NCBI GenBank assembly: GCA_029834535.1
Contig: JAQMWT010000314.1
Coordinates: forward strand, 806,001 to 870,000
From: Chrysophaeum taylorii
Lineage: Eukaryota; Sar; Pelagophyceae; Pelagomonadales; Pelagomonadaceae
Length of the DNA stretch: 64,000 nucleotides
Direction of reading: 5' to 3'
Shown here: piece after piece, positions 39,281-49,749 of the stretch
Layout: the number at the start of each line of letters is the position of its first letter
Numbering within the stretch: the first letter of the stretch is position 1
Translations under genes and position numbers: made by a program
Notes under the pieces: model-generated
What the model was told of the DNA's origin: nothing
Seen by the model: only the letters and a program-made list of their open reading frames with translations
Databases searched by the model: none

Positions 39281-42262
39281 CAGCGTTGGGAATTCACTTC
39301 AGCAAGTGAAGATGAACCACTTCACCGGCCACGCAATATTGGTCAAGTGATTTGAAGTGAACACGTCACCCTACGTGGTTAAAGTGAACCTTTGTGAAGT
39401 GAACGCCACTTTTTTTCTTTTAACGCCAGCGCCGGTCCCTGTCGCGCCCCGTCAGTCCCGTCCCCCCCGCGCGCTATTGCCTCCTAGGTCTGGTGCTCTT
39501 AAATTCATTCGCGTCAAATTCGGGGCTAAGGAGTAGTAACCGTGGATGGGGTTCAGTGTTTCTTACTTTAGGCGATGTGAACGAACGACCGACCTCGGTA
39601 TCTTCGTCTGGTTCTTCCTCATCAACCTCCATCTCCAAAGAGCCTTCGGGGAAGGAATCATGGTACTCCCGGCGTTTTTAAAAAACTCGGTCTCGTGTCC
39701 GAGGTCCCTGTACTTAATCCGGGCCGCCGCCGCCGCCGCAATGAAGAAATTCTTGTTCGTGCGCAGTATGCTGGCAACAACTTTGCCCGTCTCGTCCGCG
39801 CCGAGAAACGTGTTTACCTCGGTCAGGAGACAATATTTCCAATGCTCAGGCAGCGCTCACAATAGCTCTGCGCGTCATGCGTACCAATTGAAAAAACCCT
39901 TAGAGGAGGCTCTCGCCATGTCCGGAAGGAAGGAACCCATACTGCTTCTTGGTGAGCGGTCGATACAGCTTTCCAACGTCGAGCACAGCCAGATCTGTGC
40001 GAAGCCGACTTCATCCTTCTTCCCTCAAGCTCGGGATAATGCTCTTTCCAGTTGAGCGATCTCGAGAGCGTGATCCATTGAGTGAAGACCTACCTGTTCA
40101 AACTCCACATTGAAATCGGGCATCTGGTTCTCAGGCATAGCAAAAGAAGGCACGTCGCCACTAATGTCGTCGTCCCAAGCGTCGGGTGCGTCGAGTGCCG
40201 CCAAAAGGCTGCGGGCAGGCGCAGGCTCGGAGGGCGGCGCAGACTCGGAGGAGGTCTTTGCCTTTTCGTGGTGGAATGCAGTCCGTGCGTAAATCACATA
40301 TTCTTCCTTGAGCAAGCAACTTCCTGGCCTGAGCTCTCTGATTGGACGACAAGTGCCGGCAGTTGATAGTCCGAAAGTCAAGAAGGAAGGCAATCAGCTC
40401 GCGATCGCTGAAATTCGTAGTCGAAGTGACGCACGTAGTTTTCATTATTCCCGCAAAACCGACGCTCACATTCGAGAAAAGCCCGCTCTATACAGATTAT
40501 GCCGGTCTCGCTGCGGTCGTCAACATCGATAGTCTTACGTGGCATGGATTTCGCAGTTATGTTCGGGAGATGAATGACTTCTAGCGTCCCGGCTCGAAGA
40601 GACTCGATCATGTTGTGCTCGATCAATGCGGCGCACGCCCCCAGGTATAAGTACTCATGTTGCACGAAAACAACGGCCTCATCCGTTAAAGCAAAAATCG
40701 CCTCGAATTCAGCCAACGCCACCCATTGCTCATCACTGATTGTCCAGGGGAGTCCAATGTTGGTAGCCGCGTACAGTTTGAGCACGTGGTGCATACGCAG
40801 CAAGGAACGAATAAGTTGGTATCGCGCCCGGAACCTCGTCTTATTGAGGTCGAGCTTGAGCTTCGGCGATTTATTTCCCCGGCTGTAATGGCAAAAGCGC
40901 ATGCAGATAGATCCTTCAAACGTGTGCCGTAAGAAAAGTACTTGGCTCCGTCGTGGGCACTGTTCAGCAGCTCCTGGCCTGCTGGGAATGGATTAATCAC
41001 CTGCTTGCCTCTGGATCGTGTCACATGCCGCTGCCGAGATTTTTGAGATATCATGCATGTCACACACGCTTCGACCTCAACAAAACTTTCTTCGGCGACG
41101 CCAATTGCAGCCCGGTCTTGAACAATGGTTGCGGCCGCCAAATCGATATCGATTCCCGCACGCTCCGCGACCACAGAACGGAGGAGAGAAGCCGTGCCGG
41201 AATCGGTTCCGTCGTCAGCTGGAACGAGGCCCATGCACACCGTCTCAACGCCACTCCAACCGGGCCAGATGAAGGATAGGCCAATGGCCTGTCGCTTGAA
41301 CTTATCCTTGAATGTCCCGCCGTCATGCAGCACCTGGGCGAATGGATTGCCGAAAGCCGCATCATAACACTCCGTAACGACGTGCTTCAAGATTCGAACA
41401 ACAAAACAACGATATTCCGCGTCCACCCATTCAAACAGCGCCATTCGAGTCATGAACGAGGGCGCTTGCCTTTCCCGCCACCGCCGCGGTAATACTACTC
41501 CTCGATTAGGTTGCGATGATCTTCGTCGTCAAAGGCGCGCTTGGAAATCCGCTGCGACGTGTACACGTAGTGCCGAGCCGAGAACGCCATCAGGGAAGAG
41601 TGTTTTGCCTGGCTGGGCATGGCCATGAAGTATCTCGTAATATCCGATTTACCCTTCGAGGCTGCCACAACGCCCACGGCCGTCATAACGCCCTCCTTTT
41701 CTTGGTCTGTCTTCCGTTTCGTGGTGAGCTGTTGACGTCCCAGCTCGTCGAATCCTCCTCCGGATGCGAAGCCTTGAAGTGGGCCCCAAGAGGGCTTGGT
41801 CGTCTGCCATGTGCCTTTCTTGAAGTCTCTCGTCACCTTCAGGCGCTCCCAGCACCGGATACACACATGCGTCGTCGCCTTCCCACTGGTCAACGCGGTC
41901 AGGATGATTTTCCTTCAGTCGACGCACGCAGTCCCACCACACCTTGGAAAAACCTGGTGGATCGTCCACTTTCGTTGCCGGGTGTGTTCCACGTCACAAC
42001 ATCGACGTCGCAATCGGCTCGTTCTCGTGAACTTCCTCCTTCTGTTAACACCGCGTTTAAATTCCTCCTCATCATCGACATCATCCTCCACCTCCAGGTA
42101 TCGCCCCTCGATCATCAGACGGGGTCATGGTCAGGCCGTCAGCCAAAGTGAATGAAAGTGAGGATTGGACTTCGGACGAAAATTTTCTGTGAAGTGAAGT
42201 GAAGTGAAGTGAAGCAAATTCAGTGAACCAAATTCAGTGAGGCCAGTGAATTCCCAAGGCTG
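39281..42262 (-). mobile_element. hAT DNA transposon copy 2
   Basis: 2982 bp, same family as 8949-11828, with high identity by eye over most of its length. The left end CAGCGTTGGGAATTCACT (39281-39298) matches the right end (42245-42262) with one mismatch. The flanking octamers AGTTTCAC (39273-39280) and AGTTTAGT (42263-42270) agree at five of eight positions, so the target duplication is eroded or has recombined. Subterminal GTGAAGTGAA motifs are present at both ends. It lies 22 bp downstream of the stop of the 973-aa gene. Older-looking than copy 1 by its ends. Confidence 0.93.
39823..41893 (-). pseudogene. hAT transposase, frame-broken (copy 2)
   Basis: Segments equivalent to copy 1 are found in the same order: THVCIRCWERLKVTRDF (BED-like, near 41870), TRMALFEWVDAEYRCF (near 41450), TRFRARYQLIRSLLRMHH, DEQWVALAEFEAIFAL, and DFNVEFEQVGLHSMDHALEIAQ near 40090. 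The C-terminal dimerisation block is badly eroded compared with copy 1. Frame changes near 41455 and 40900 correspond to those of copy 1, plus further breaks. Not functional as read. Confidence 0.85.
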
Positions 42263-42284
42263 AGTTTAGTCCTCATCTCTCCTT

Positions 42285-45206
42285 TCACTTGTTCTTGCCG
42301 GACGACGACGACACGAGGCGTCGTCGTCGCCGTCGGTTTGTGGTGGTCGCGAGGGGCTCGCGCCTTGGGGGCTCGTCGTCGGTGTCCTCGGGGGCGGGGA
42401 TCTTCCCGAGCCTTGCGGCAGCTTGAGTGGTGGCGAGCTCGTCCCCGAGGCGCCTGCAGGAGGTCTCGAGGTCGCGGGCGTGGTCCGCGAGGGCAGCGGC
42501 CCGCTTGAGCGCAATCTTCTCGGCGCGGCGCGCGGCGGCGGCCTCGTCGACGGCCCGGCGAGCGGCCTCGAGGTCGGCGACGGCCGCGGCCGCGTGCGCG
42601 CGGGCGTCGGCCGCCGAGGCGTCGGCCCGCGCCGCGACGCAGAGCGCGAGCGCGTGGGCAGCCGCGCCAATCGCCGCCTCGCTTCTGGCGCGGAGGAAGG
42701 GCGCGCAGAGGGTGGGCGCGAGGGTCGCGACGAGCGGGAGAGCGCCGTCGTCGCGGGCATCCGAGACGGAAATCGCAGCGCCCGGCCAGACGCGAGCGCA
42801 CGCTCCGTCCTCGAGGTGCGACGCGAGGCCACCGGGGTCGCGGCCCGCCGCGACGGCAGTTTCGAGGCACGGCCCGACGACGCGCCGCGAGGCGCGGTCG
42901 GCATCGACGATCGTCGCGACGTTTCCGACGAAAATTGCCGCGCGTCGAGCCGCGCAGACTCGGAGCGCGCACCGCGCGGCGGCCTCCTCGTCGCCAGGGA
43001 CGGCCGCGGCGACGAGGCGCTCGGCGCGGCCCGCGGCCGCCGCGGTCGCCGCTATGGCCGTCCGGAGGGCCGCGGCGGCCGCGTCGAGCGCGCGACGCGC
43101 GTCGAGCGCGTACCCGAAAGCCCCGCACCAGAGCGCGAGGCCCGAGGCATCGCGGTTCTCGACCCACAGCGCCAGGCCTTCCCGGACCTCGATGGCCCGC
43201 GCTCCGGGGAACTCCGCGAGCGCCGCTCGCGAGCCGCTCAGCATCGCGGCGCCCTCGACGAACGCCGCGCGCGCGGAAACCTCGTCGGCAGAGGCCGCTG
43301 CTTCGAACAGCCGCCCGGCCGACTTTTCGAGTACCGCGAGCGTCCGGGCGTGCTCGGCCCGGACCGTCAGGACGCGCCAAGCCCGCCACGCCCGCTCCGT
43401 CCCGCGCCTCGGCCACGCCCGGAGGAGGCATCGCATCGCCGAACGCACCACCTCCTTACGCCAAGCCGCGACCTCCTCGGCCTCGGCCCGCGAACGCAGC
43501 TCGACCGACCGCAACCGGCGTGCCGCCTCGGCCTCGCGCGTTTTGCCTTCCTCCTCCGCGCGCTCGGCCGCGGCCGCGCGCAGCGCCAGCCGCCTGGCCG
43601 CCTCCTCGAGTTTCCGGCACTCCTCGAAAGCGCGCTCCTTGGCTCTTCCGAGCGCGTCCACTTCCTTGGCCGCCTCCGCCCGTATCAACCTCGACGCCTC
43701 CTCGTCTTTCGCTCTCGCCAACTCGGCCAGCTCGCCGTTCTTTTTGGCTGAGCTTGCCGCCTTTTCGAGCTCGTCCTTTGCAAGCTTGGTGAGCTCGCGG
43801 ACCTGGGCGTCCCGTTCGCTCGCGAGCTTGGCGAGTTCGCAGGCTTTTGCGTCTCGTTCGCTCGCGAGCTTGGCGAGCTCGCGGGCATGAGTGTCGCGTT
43901 CGCTCGCGAGCTTGGCGAGCTCGCGGGCATGAGTGTCGCGTTCGCTCGCGAGCTTGGCGAGCTCGCGGGCATGAGTGTCGCGTTCGCTCGCGAGCTTGGC
44001 GAGCTCGCGGGCATGAGTGTCGCGTTCGCTCGCGAGCTTGGCGAGTTCGCAGGCTTTTGCGTCTCGTTCACTCGCGAGCTTGGCGAGCTCGCGGGCCTGG
44101 GCATCCTGCACACTCGTTATCGCCTCGAGCTCCCGTGCTTTTGCGTCTCGGTCGCTCGTCACTCTTGAGAGCTCGCGAGCCTGCGCGTCGCGCTCGCTCG
44201 CGAGCTTGGTTAACTCGAGGGCCTGGGCGTCCCACTCTCTTGCTACCTTTGCGAGCTCGCGGGACAGGAAGTCCCGCTCGTTTGCGAGCTTGGTGAGCTC
44301 GCGGGCCTGAGCGTCGCGCTCGCTTGCTACCTCTGCGAGCTCGCGGGCCCGAGCGTCGCGCTCGCTCGTTACCTCTGCGACATCTTTGGCCCGAGCGTCG
44401 CGCTCGCTCGTTACCTCTGCGACCTCTTTGGCCCGAGCGTCCCGCTCTCTTGCTACCTTTGCGAGCTCGCAGGCCTGGGCGTCCTGCTGACTCGTTACCG
44501 CTTCGAGCTCGCGGGTTTTCGCGTCTCTGTCGCTCGCTACTCGCGCGAGCTCGCGGGTTTTCGCGTCGATGGCGGCGTTCAGGGTGGTCTTGAGGTCGTC
44601 GGCCAGGCGCTCGGCCCTCTCGGTGGCCTCGGCTGCCTTGAGGCCGGCGCGGTGCTTGTCGCGGGCCCGCGCCTCGCGCGCTTCCGCGAGCCGGTCGCGC
44701 TCCCAGAAACGAAGGAGCGCGGCCGACATCGCCCGAGCAACGAATTGCGTCGTCGCCTCGTCCGCGCCCCGCAGCCTGAGGACTCCGAGATCCACTTGCT
44801 CGCGCTGGTCGTCGTCGTCGCCCATCGGCAGCAGCGCGCCCGTCGCGTCCAGGGTCGTGCCGTAGACTCTGACGCCCGTTGCCCCGGGAGCGTCGAGCAC
44901 GCGGGCATCGATGTCCCCGAGGGCGCCCGGCCGCGAGAGCACCGCCGCGCACTCGCGACGCGTTCGACACCGCGCGAGCGCCTCGACGAAGGCCAGCCGC
45001 GTTCTCGCGTCCGGACGCCTCTCCGAGGAGCCCTCGTCGGAAGAGGAGGAGGAAGACCACCCCGTCATCTTCTTCTTTTCTTTCCTTTTCGTTTCGAAGC
45101 GCCGCCGCCCGACGAGACCCTCGAGGGCGGCCTCGAGCTTGGGCGTCGCCCCCGCGGCCTCGTCGAGCTCGTTCTCGACGGCCGTCGCCATCTCGCGCCG
45201 CAGCAT
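42285..45206 (-). CDS. 973-aa coiled-coil protein with 18-unit 14-residue repeat
   Basis: 973 aa, ATG start (a second ATG lies five codons in). Residues 60-190 form a possible small folded domain (RTRLAFVEALARCRTRRECAAVL ... VDLGVLRLRGADEATTQFVARAMSAALLRFWERDR). Residues about 222-475 are eighteen tandem 14-residue units of the type ASERDAxARELAKL, each two heptads, so a continuous coiled coil of roughly 37 nm. More coiled coil and an Ala-rich helical region follow to about 880. The basic tail RRRRRRLVSS ends it. No motor, actin or membrane signature is seen. Likely cytoskeletal or centrosomal/flagellar scaffold, by architecture only. Divergent from 45271 with 64 bp between starts. The long antisense frames here are shadows of GC-rich codons. 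Confidence 0.8.
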   Translation of the reverse strand: MLRREMATAVENELDEAAGATPKLEAALEGLVGRRRFETKRKEKKKMTGWSSSSSSDEGSSERRPDARTRLAFVEALARCRTRRECAAVLSRPGALGDIDARVLDAPGATGVRVYGTTLDATGALLPMGDDDDQREQVDLGVLRLRGADEATTQFVARAMSAALLRFWERDRLAEAREARARDKHRAGLKAAEATERAERLADDLKTTLNAAIDAKTRELARVASDRDAKTRELEAVTSQQDAQACELAKVARERDARAKEVAEVTSERDARAKDVAEVTSERDARARELAEVASERDAQARELTKLANERDFLSRELAKVAREWDAQALELTKLASERDAQARELSRVTSDRDAKARELEAITSVQDAQARELAKLASERDAKACELAKLASERDTHARELAKLASERDTHARELAKLASERDTHARELAKLASERDTHARELAKLASERDAKACELAKLASERDAQVRELTKLAKDELEKAASSAKKNGELAELARAKDEEASRLIRAEAAKEVDALGRAKERAFEECRKLEEAARRLALRAAAAERAEEEGKTREAEAARRLRSVELRSRAEAEEVAAWRKEVVRSAMRCLLRAWPRRGTERAWRAWRVLTVRAEHARTLAVLEKSAGRLFEAAASADEVSARAAFVEGAAMLSGSRAALAEFPGARAIEVREGLALWVENRDASGLALWCGAFGYALDARRALDAAAAALRTAIAATAAAAGRAERLVAAAVPGDEEAAARCALRVCAARRAAIFVGNVATIVDADRASRRVVGPCLETAVAAGRDPGGLASHLEDGACARVWPGAAISVSDARDDGALPLVATLAPTLCAPFLRARSEAAIGAAAHALALCVAARADASAADARAHAAAAVADLEAARRAVDEAAAARRAEKIALKRAAALADHARDLETSCRRLGDELATTQAAARLGKIPAPEDTDDEPPRREPLATTTNRRRRRRLVSSSSGKNK
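43785..44540 (-). repeat. 42-bp coding minisatellite, 18 units
   Basis: Eighteen units of 42 bp lie within the coiled-coil gene. Four central units (containing CATGAGTGTCGCG at about 43887, 43929, 43971 and 44013) are nearly identical, and outer units are diverged. This points to recent expansion from the middle of the array with the frame and heptad phase kept. Confidence 0.9.
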
Positions 45207-45270
45207 GTTGAATTCAAAACCTTTATTTCGCCCGTTGGGGGGGGGTAACGTCTTCTTGGATACATACTAT

Positions 45271-46377
45271 ATGCTCGAAGCTGTGTGGCGCGAGGTGGAC
45301 TTGCCGCCACCCGATGAGGGGACGAGCGAACCCCACCCGCGGTCCCCGCTCCGACCGTTCGTGCCAACGTTCGCACGAAAACAGAGGCGCGAAAAGGCGG
45401 CGCCGGTCCTCAGAAGGGAGATGGTGCCGCTGCCGAGCCTCGAGGCGCTGGCCGCGATGACTAGCCTCGCGCTGCCGCGGCCGGCCTCGCAGCCCGAAGG
45501 ACGACGACGACGGAAGACGCATAACCCCAAGCTGTCCGCGAGCCGGCCGGCGACGGCCTCGCCGACAGTGCGAGAAGAACAAGCCGACGTCGAGTCTCCG
45601 GGTCTTTCGACTCTCGGGTGTCCGCGGATCGCCGCGAGCTTCGCCACCCCTCTCGACGACGACGACGACGACGACGACTTAGACGAGGAAGAAGCTCCCC
45701 CGCGGGCCCGCCTCACGCACTGGCGCGTGCCGCGCGACAAGGATTACTTGCACGCTTACTGCTCGGCGTGCCACTTCGACGAGCGCGACAGGTGCTCGTA
45801 TTGCACGGCGTCAAAGTTCTCGAGGGTGAGAAGAATGCACATGGAGCGCGTCGCGCACGTCGCGCTGCGGATCCACCCGCAGATGTGCGCGAGGGACCTC
45901 GCGAGCGCTTTGGCGCAGTACGGCAGATCGGACGATTTCGCGGCCGACTTCAACTTCCGATCCGGGTACCGCCCGCCCGAATCCAAGTTCTGCGAGCCGC
46001 ACCTGGCCGTCGTCGACGAGACGACCGAGCAACTCCGCGCGGCGCAGCGCGAGGTTTCCGAATTGCGCCGCGAACTCGACGAACAGTCGCGCGAAACGGT
46101 GCGACTCCAGATGCGGTGCGACGACCTCGCGCTCGCCGCCGAGACGGCGGGGAGCGCGACGCGGGACGCCAGGCTGCGCGCCGCGAGCAACCAGCGACGA
46201 AACACCGAGGCTCGCCTCGCGAAACTCCAGCTCGCGCACGACCGCCTCTCGACGGCCGTGCAGCGCGCGCTCAATGCTAAAACCCTGAGCGCGGCGCGCG
46301 CGGCGCTCCGCCGGGGGGCCGAGACCGGCCTCCCCGACGAGGACGCGTTCTTTGAGACCTCGAAGACAAGTAAATAA
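45271..46377 (+). CDS. putative zinc-binding coiled-coil protein
   Basis: 368 aa from the ATG at 45271. An earlier in-frame ATG at 45205 overlaps the divergent gene's start codon and is less likely. The N-terminal 120 residues are basic and disordered, followed by a poly-Asp tract. A four-cysteine cluster CSACHFDERDRCSYC (about residues 167-181) could bind one zinc. Next come a folded-looking block (MERVAHVALRIHPQMCARDLASALAQYG) and a coiled coil (about 250-340; EQLRAAQREVSELRRELDEQSRE). I do not recognise the family. Expression is probably linked to the divergent 973-aa coiled-coil gene through a shared 64-bp promoter. Confidence 0.65.
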   Translation: MLEAVWREVDLPPPDEGTSEPHPRSPLRPFVPTFARKQRREKAAPVLRREMVPLPSLEALAAMTSLALPRPASQPEGRRRRKTHNPKLSASRPATASPTVREEQADVESPGLSTLGCPRIAASFATPLDDDDDDDDLDEEEAPPRARLTHWRVPRDKDYLHAYCSACHFDERDRCSYCTASKFSRVRRMHMERVAHVALRIHPQMCARDLASALAQYGRSDDFAADFNFRSGYRPPESKFCEPHLAVVDETTEQLRAAQREVSELRRELDEQSRETVRLQMRCDDLALAAETAGSATRDARLRAASNQRRNTEARLAKLQLAHDRLSTAVQRALNAKTLSAARAALRRGAETGLPDEDAFFETSKTSK

Positions 46378-49300
46378 CAGAAGATTGTGCGTAACGCCGC
46401 CAAGATCACGAACAGCAGCTGCGCCTCGAGAGTGTGGACGAGCCTCTGGCCAAACGAATAATAGCGAGCCGCCACAAAAAAGCCCGAGACGACGCGACGA
46501 TCGATCGATCGAGGCGTCGAGCGAGATCGTGCAGCAGAGGATTGCCGCCGCGAATCATCGCTTGAGGCGACTACGCAGACGTCGTCGAGGACGTCGCGAT
46601 AAGGGACGAGATCGCTTGCTCGGGCGCCGCGGCGCAGGAAAGGTGCCACGAGGTGGTCAGCGTGCCCTCGACGTACGACTGTCCTAATCGGTTTTGATCC
46701 TGAAGTGTTGAAGCGCGGCTTGTCGCTCTCGGCATCCAAGCAGCAGCAGCAGCAGCAGCATCCGGTTGTCGCGCCGTGGAGGACCCCCCGTGGAGGACCC
46801 CTATCGATAGTTTCTTCTTCTTCTTCTTCTCGTCGACAACCTTTCTCGACGCGTCCACTACGACAACTCGCGTCGCGCCTTCGCCAAATTTTTCAGACGA
46901 CTCGGAGGGTCTGAATGACCGCGAGGACCTTCTAAAAAATGGGCCTCCGGGCGGGCAGTCCGCCGTCCGAGGACCCCTTCGTAGAACCTTTTGCTTTTGC
47001 TTCGGGGAGCATCCGAGACGCGTCGTCGTCGTTCGCCGTCCTGGACGCACGAATGCCCAACTGCAATCTGGCTTGGGGATCCCCGAGATGGTTCTGGCAA
47101 GCTCCCTCCTCCACTGGGTAATCATCAATCCGCCGGTGCTACTCGTACGCCGCGCGAATATTATTCTCGCTATTGCGCCGGCACCACCACCGCCACCACC
47201 ACCCCGCCCGGTGGGCGTTCCGCGGTTGTCGATGCAGTTCAGCGCGGTTCGTCGGGCATCGATGCGCAAGGAGACCGTCGAGACATGCAAAAATGTGTTG
47301 GTTAAAAGACGGGCGTCACTGGCCGATCGCATGACCGGGCGGCGACGGTAGCTTCCGCGAACAACGCGCAGGAGATGCGCGATGATCGCGCGCTTGATCG
47401 CGCGGCGCTGGGAGAGATCGAGATCTCAGTTCCATCAATACGAAATCAAGTTTCGAAGAGCGAGTTTGTGGATTCGCACTCGGACGCCGGTCCCTGATAT
47501 CGACACGTGTGCCACGTTTATTGGGTCCGACGGTAGGACTTTCCTCGACGCATGCATTTCTCCTTTGGCGGTGGACCGTGTTTGGTTCGTCGGGCGCTCG
47601 CGGACATAACCCCGCGTGGAAGCTACTGGCTTGGTAGGTTTTTTTTTTGGGTTGATGATGTGGCACTCGTGGTGACGTCGCTTTGTGCAAGCACGGTCGA
47701 CGCTCGCCTACGCGAGGAACACGGATGGCGATAACGCGCTTGACTGTGATGAAGTGGAATATCGGTCCTACCACAGCGAGCTGAGTCGTCGTCAAAGGGA
47801 ATCGTATCCACGACGTCACGGGCTGCGGCGGCAAACGCGCCCGACCTTTTTGCTGGGGGAGGGTCACGGCCGTTTGATTCCGAAGGCTGTGCGGTCGTCT
47901 CGCATTCTTCTGCACGAGTCGAAAAATGGGATCCTACGGTATGGTTTGTGGTTTCTGCGGTCCCTCGAGTCGGTATTTTCCGCCTCCCCTCGTAGTATAC
48001 GTCACAAGGCGAGTTCCACCGGGAGAGACCTTTCTTCTTTGTGCCACGCAGCTCTGCTGCGATGCGTGACGAGATTGCACATTTCCATCATGCACGCCGC
48101 TACACATCCCCCAACGATCGTCACAAAGCGACAGAACCGTGTTTCTACGGGCTGCTCTTGCCATATACGATCCTGTATCAAACCCACTTGTACACCTTCG
48201 CTCTCTACTCTCTGCGTACCGCGTTGAAGTTATCTATGCCGCGCAAGCTAGCTGCTGGGCTTTACGTTCGTCCCTTCGTGATCTTCTCCCTTGGTGGAAG
48301 CTACAAATTCTAGTGTTCGCACATTCTGTCTTGTCGCTGCCCGTGATATCTGGAAATAATACTTAAGCCGAAATTGTGCCCTTCACGCTCCGTGCCTTAC
48401 GACGCAACTACGCTCTCAATAATATATTTATTTTCGCCCGCCCGCGTGGAAGCCCTCCTACGCCTCTCTCGAGTGCCTCCAGCATCTTTGCATATGGCTT
48501 CCGCAGGAGGTTCGGCGCGAGGCTGGCGCAGACGAACCTATCACGAATACGTGTTGGCTTCCTTCTTCGCATCCTTCCAGCGGCGTGTCTGGTTTGCTGG
48601 AGTTTTTATCTCGCAGAGCTCGGAGGAGTGAAATTTACGTCGTCGTCTTTCATACAACCCCGTCGATCTTCTAGCCGCGAGGCACGCCGCGTTCTGCGGT
48701 TTGTCGTCGTCCCTGGTCGCACGCGTCGATGTTGCTGATGCACTAGCTCTTCTTCTCCCGAGTCGTCGTTTCTCGCCAGAGACCCTCCTGCGGATATTAA
48801 TCATCCTACTCGCAGATGGCACGCGTACGCTGCTTTAACAACGTTGTCGGTCGGTGCCGACGGAGGTTCTTATATCATCCGCGTGCCGTCGTGGTTCTTG
48901 ATTATGCTCGCCGCCTCGCAAAACTCTCTGCTGCTGCCAGTTTGAGATGTGCAAGCATAGCCTTTCCTCCCCGCGTCTCTCTCTTCGTAGCATCGTAGTA
49001 GTAGTCTCCCGAAAAGTCGTCTCTTTTCTTCGTCGTCGGCTTAATTCTTTCCTGCTCCTTCGTCCTTCTGCTCCTCCTTTGCCGACCTCTGTGATCTTCA
49101 CGAGGTGTTGTGTTTTTCAAAAATAAATAAATCTCTTGCTCTGCGCACATCATATTTCATAGTGGTCCGTCCTTTGAGTTTGTTAACCCCGAGGAGGAGG
49201 TGCTTGCTATTATATACCACGCGCTTCCTTCACCTTGCTTGTTTCTATTCGCTCCGAGTCCAGAGGTACGCGTGTGTCTGAGAGAGAGTTATGATATCGA

Positions 49301-49700
49301 AGTTAGCATCATGTCCTATACCTACTTTCGAGAGAGAAATCATCGACCACAAAAATGTTTTTTTTTCGTTTCGCGTAGGTTGCTAGACGCGTGCGTGACG
49401 AGGGGGGCGGGAGGGTAAGAGAAGGGTTTTTTAAAGGTCAGCACCTAAGACGGGGTGGTGTGCGTAGAGAGAAGGGGTTATTTGTCCGCTAAGCACCGCT
49501 CTAATAGACGACGCGCCTAGCCTTCCCCTCATGACTGACGCATAAAGTGGAGCAGTAAAATTTTGGGCGTCTTATCCGGATCTGCTTCTTCGCCGCCCTT
49601 TTCCACTTTCGCTACTTAATGGTGAACTGCCACAGTTAGCTCACCACTTCGCCACCCGTGTCCTAGAATAACCAACCAGAGGCCAGCCCAGTGCATGGGG
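46378..49700. other. gene-poor stretch, possible decayed repeats
   Basis: Short frames occur on both strands without a convincing domain. A CAG run lies at about 46740-46758 and TTC/GAA triplets near 46814-46830. On the plus strand near 47645-47670 a FFFWVDDVALVV string resembles a reverse-transcriptase YxDD box, and other transposon-like composition surrounds it, so part of this stretch may be a decayed LINE in plus orientation. That reading is weak. A T-run lies at about 47640-47649. Confidence 0.35.
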
Positions 49701-49749
49701 CGTAGGCTAGTCCCAGCGCCGCGGCGCGTAGGGTCACTGGGCGATGAGA

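Noticed and set aside
42423-43890. Long plus-strand frames (up to 487 codons) opposite the 973-aa coiled-coil gene
   Set aside because: They are shadows of GC-rich Ala/Arg/Glu codons on the minus strand, without motifs; the minus frame has the ordered repeat.
44911-45270. Upstream extension of the 45271 gene
   Set aside because: It would overlap the divergent gene's coding sequence for 300 bp and lacks conserved features; ATG at 45271 is preferred.
45756-46739. 327-codon minus-strand frame opposite the zinc-cysteine coiled-coil gene
   Set aside because: Ser/Arg-rich antisense of a coiled coil; no motif of its own.
46571-47332. 253-codon minus-strand and overlapping plus-strand frames
   Set aside because: Low-complexity Gly, Ala and Lys runs from microsatellites; no domain and no supported start.
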